A stretch of 36,357 nt of DNA from Bradyrhizobium uaiense (lineage in GTDB: Bacteria > Pseudomonadota > Alphaproteobacteria > Rhizobiales > Xanthobacteraceae): the NCBI RefSeq assembly GCF_010811875.1, contig NZ_VKHP01000067.1, positions 1-36,357 on the forward strand, in the 5' to 3' direction. Under the pieces are notes generated by a model. That model saw only the letters and a program-made list of their open reading frames with translations, was not told the DNA's origin and did no database searches. This document shows, one piece after another, positions 34,103 to 36,357 of the stretch. Each line of letters opens with the position of its first letter. Within the stretch, counting starts at the first letter, position 1. Both the position numbers and the translations under genes were made by a program.

Positions 34103-35605
34103 ATGAACGTCCAGACCCAAATCCGCGCCGATGAGCCCGTCACCACAGAGCATTTCGACGTCCTGATCGCGGGCGCCGGCATCTCCGGCGTCGGCGCCGC
34201 CTATCACCTCACCACGCAATCACCGGGCACCAGCTTCGTGGTGCTGGAGACGCAGAAGACCTTCGGCGGCACCTGGTCGACCCATCGCTATCCCGGCATC
34301 CGCTCCGACAGCGACCTGCACACCTTCGGCTATCGCTTCAAGCCGTGGACCAGCGCGCCGATCGCGTCCGCGGCCGAAATTTTGAAATACATGGGCGAGG
34401 TGATCGACGAGAACGACCTCGCCCGCCACATCCGCTACCGCCACACCATCACCGCGGCGAAGTGGTCGAACGAGACCAATCTCTGGACCATCGATGCGAC
34501 GCGCATCGACACCGGCGAACGGCTGCGCTTCACCACCAACTTCTTCTGGATGTGCCAGGGCTACTACCGCCACGACGTCGGCTACACGCCGGAATGGACC
34601 GACATGGCGAAGTTCAAGGGCACGATCATCCATCCGCAGCTCTGGCCGGATGACCTCGACTACAAGGGCAAGCGCGTGGTCGTGATCGGCTCCGGCGCCA
34701 CCGCCGCAACGCTGATCCCGGCGATGGCCAAGGACGCCGGCCATGTCACCATGCTGCAGCGCTCGCCGACCTATTTCCGCACCGGCCGCAACGCGATCGA
34801 GATCGCCGAGGAGCTGCGCAGGCTGCAGGTCGACGAGCACTGGATCCACGAAATCACCCGCCGCAAGATCCTGTTCGAACAGGACGCCTTCACCAAGCGG
34901 ACCTTCGCCGACCCCGAGGGCGCCAAGAAGGATCTCCTGGCGGCGGTCGAGGCCGTTCTCGGCAAGGACTACGATATCGCCACCCACTTCACGCCCAGCT
35001 ACCGGCCGTGGCGGCAGCGCATCGCCTTCGTTCCGGATGCCGACCTGTTCCAGGCCATCAAGGGCGGCAAGGCATCGGTCGTCACCGACGAGATCGACCG
35101 CTTCACCGAGACGGGCATCCTGCTCAAGTCCGGCAAGGAGCTCGAGGCCGACATCATCATCACCGCGACGGGCTTCCACCTCTCCGCCAATGGCGGCATC
35201 GACTTCGAGATCGACGGCAAGCCGCTCGACTTCAAGGACACCGTGACCTATCGCGGCATGATGTTCACCGGCGTGCCGAACCTCGTCTGGGTATTCGGCT
35301 ATTTCCGTGCCAGCTGGACCTTGCGCGTCGACCTGGTCGGCGACTTCGTCTGCCGGATGCTCAAGCACATGAAGGCGACCGGCGCCAAGAAGGTGACGCC
35401 GGCGCTGCGCCCCGAAGACCACAACATGCCGCTGCTGCCGTGGATCGATCCGGAGAACTTCAACCCCGGCTACATGATGCGCGGCATGCACCTGTTGCCG
35501 AAGCGCGGCGACAAGCCGGAGTGGCAGCACAACCAGGACTACTGGGCCGAGAAGGACGAATTCCCGGCGATCGACCTCGAGGACAAGGCGTTCGTCTACG
35601 GCTGA
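34103..35605 (+). CDS. Flavin-containing monooxygenase of Baeyer-Villiger type
   Basis: 500 aa. FAD-binding Rossmann motif LIAGAGISGVGAAYHL at about residues 20-35. Family fingerprint FKGTIIHPQLWP fits the type I Baeyer-Villiger pattern F-x-G-x-x-x-H-x-x-x-W-P. A second Rossmann motif (VVVIGSGATAATLIPAMA) binds NADPH. The ATGFHLSANGG segment is usual. Such enzymes insert oxygen into ketones or oxidise heteroatoms, using NADPH and O2. The natural substrate is unknown. No obvious alcohol dehydrogenase or esterase partner follows, although a GMC oxidoreductase is next on the other strand. Confidence 0.92.
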   Translation: MNVQTQIRADEPVTTEHFDVLIAGAGISGVGAAYHLTTQSPGTSFVVLETQKTFGGTWSTHRYPGIRSDSDLHTFGYRFKPWTSAPIASAAEILKYMGEVIDENDLARHIRYRHTITAAKWSNETNLWTIDATRIDTGERLRFTTNFFWMCQGYYRHDVGYTPEWTDMAKFKGTIIHPQLWPDDLDYKGKRVVVIGSGATAATLIPAMAKDAGHVTMLQRSPTYFRTGRNAIEIAEELRRLQVDEHWIHEITRRKILFEQDAFTKRTFADPEGAKKDLLAAVEAVLGKDYDIATHFTPSYRPWRQRIAFVPDADLFQAIKGGKASVVTDEIDRFTETGILLKSGKELEADIIITATGFHLSANGGIDFEIDGKPLDFKDTVTYRGMMFTGVPNLVWVFGYFRASWTLRVDLVGDFVCRMLKHMKATGAKKVTPALRPEDHNMPLLPWIDPENFNPGYMMRGMHLLPKRGDKPEWQHNQDYWAEKDEFPAIDLEDKAFVYG

Positions 35606-35641
35606 GCTGCCTTCTTCTTTCCCGTGACCTCAATGCGGATC

Positions 35642-35748
35642 CCGTCATCCTGAGGTGCCCGCGAAGCGGGCCTCGAAGGGTGCACGGCCCCGCTCGTGGC
35701 CGTCGATCCTTCGAGACGCGCGCAAGAGCGCGCTCCTCAGGATGACGG
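35642..35748. repeat. Palindromic intergenic repeat, family A, copy 2
   Basis: 107 bp bounded by CCGTCATCCTGAGG and CCTCAGGATGACGG, as in copy 1 at 9378-9488. It also has GCCTCGAAGGG, CACGGCCCCGCTCGTGGCCG and ATCCTTCGAGACGCG. The inner arms differ (CCCGCGAAGCGGG here), but each keeps its own pairing, which suggests the folded form is maintained. Confidence 0.88.
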
Positions 35749-35807
35749 TGAGAGATCGAGCGCGCTGACCGACGAGCATCAGCGCGAACATCACCGCGCA
35801 CTTCCCT

Positions 35808-36357
35808 TCACGCATACTCCGGCAGCTTCGCAGCCGCCTCGGGGGTCTTGCCGCGGATCATGTCGGAGGCCTTGTCGGCGATCATCAAGGTCGAGGCGTT
35901 GAGGTTGGCGGAGATCATCCGCGGCATGATCGAGGCGTCGATCACGCGCAGGCCTTCCATACCATGGACCCGGAGCTGGTCGTCGACCACCGCCCACGGC
36001 GCGTCCGCCGGTCCCATCCGGCAGGTGCAGCCGGGATGGAAGGTGGTAGTGCCGCGCTGGGTCGCGGCCGCGAGCAGCTCGTCGTCGCTCGTGACCTTCG
36101 GGCCCGGAAAATCCTCGTAAGCGTAATACGGCTTGAGCGGCTCGGACGCGAGCAGCCGGCGCGCCAGCTTCATGCCGGCGACGACGACGCGGCGGTCGAT
36201 CTCCTCGGCGAGATAGTTGGTCTGGATGATCGGCGGCGCAAACGGATCGGCGGAGCGGATGCGGACATAGCCGCGGCTCTCCGGCCGCTGCTGCCACGAG
36301 GCGACCGTCATGCCGGGCTCGTCCTCGAGCTGGCCCTGCACGCCTTCCTTGTAGCTC
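35808..36357 (-). CDS. GMC-type FAD oxidoreductase, C-terminal part (runs off the window)
   Basis: The last 182 codons of a choline dehydrogenase-like or alcohol dehydrogenase-like flavoprotein. Visible: ESRGYVRIRSADPFAPPIIQ, TTTFHPGCTCRMG with the His of the active site, VHGMEGLRVIDASIMPRMIS and ANLNASTLMIADKASDMI with the second catalytic residue, Asn. These mark the GMC C-terminal domain. The FAD-binding N-terminus lies beyond the window. The substrate is probably an alcohol; choline is possible, but nothing here proves it. Confidence 0.9.
   Translation of the reverse strand, partial: SYKEGVQGQLEDEPGMTVASWQQRPESRGYVRIRSADPFAPPIIQTNYLAEEIDRRVVVAGMKLARRLLASEPLKPYYAYEDFPGPKVTSDDELLAAATQRGTTTFHPGCTCRMGPADAPWAVVDDQLRVHGMEGLRVIDASIMPRMISANLNASTLMIADKASDMIRGKTPEAAAKLPEYA

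Noticed and set aside
35808..36357. Calling the GMC fragment choline dehydrogenase (betA)
   Set aside because: Only the C-terminal third is visible and no betaine genes are nearby; the substrate cannot be set.

Overview
The window looks like the chromosome of a Bradyrhizobium-type alphaproteobacterium (Bradyrhizobiaceae). The signs are high GC with strong GC3 over most of the length, an Irr-type iron-control element in front of bacterioferritin, CtrA-type TTAA-N7-TTAA sites, an ScfR/PccR-type regulator divergent from pccB, and several short palindromic repeat families of the kind scattered through Bradyrhizobium genomes. No species is claimed.

Layout. (1) 1-5554 is accessory in character. 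It holds the start of pccB (minus), a divergent PccR-like regulator with TTGCAAA-type boxes between the two, an Lrp/AsnC regulator with an odd C-terminal tail, a DUF736 protein, about 0.9 kb of degraded DNA, then a small conserved island protein whose 3' end overlaps a tyrosine-recombinase gene. That integrase runs into the 3' end of tRNA-Pro(CGG), so one end of an integrated island lies at the tRNA. (2) 5555-9213 returns to GC-rich core: tRNA-Pro, then a plus-strand run of Sua5/TsaC, a GlcD-type FAD oxidase, a GNAT acetyltransferase and a NUDIX hydrolase. (3) 9214-19707 has mostly small genes: exported proteins, a protein with a C-terminal J-domain, an SDR dehydrogenase behind a GntR-like palindrome, an 86-aa FlbD-like HTH protein behind a CtrA-type site, a GNAT-like protein divergent from a collagen-like protein, DUF2277, and an alpha/beta hydrolase with a YjbR protein. 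A lower-GC patch (about 15360-16950) holds two orphan exported proteins. (4) 19804-20919 is an iron-storage unit, bfr and bfd, each with an Irr-type (ICE) palindrome upstream; the bfr copy is perfect. (5) 21163-28770 has two tandem Gly-rich exported paralogues, an MltB-type lytic transglycosylase, a UPF0114 membrane protein, EttA, a 2-hydroxyacid dehydrogenase and a YkuD L,D-transpeptidase. (6) 29095-36357 has a Pro/Ala-rich anchored protein, two rhodaneses, a CoxE-like VWA protein divergent from a MoxR ATPase with a GlsB-type membrane protein between, a Baeyer-Villiger-type monooxygenase, and the C-terminal part of a GMC oxidoreductase.

The genes mainly serve tRNA modification, cell-wall remodelling, iron storage and redox metabolism. 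I see no obviously new multi-gene defence or biosynthetic system. The most unusual items are the collagen-like protein with an acidic/basic tail, the overlap between the small island gene and the integrase with the integrase stop inside tRNA-Pro, the Cys/His-rich tail on Bfd, the stand-alone FlbD-like HTH behind a CtrA box, and a repeat family that supplies the stop codons of two unrelated genes.
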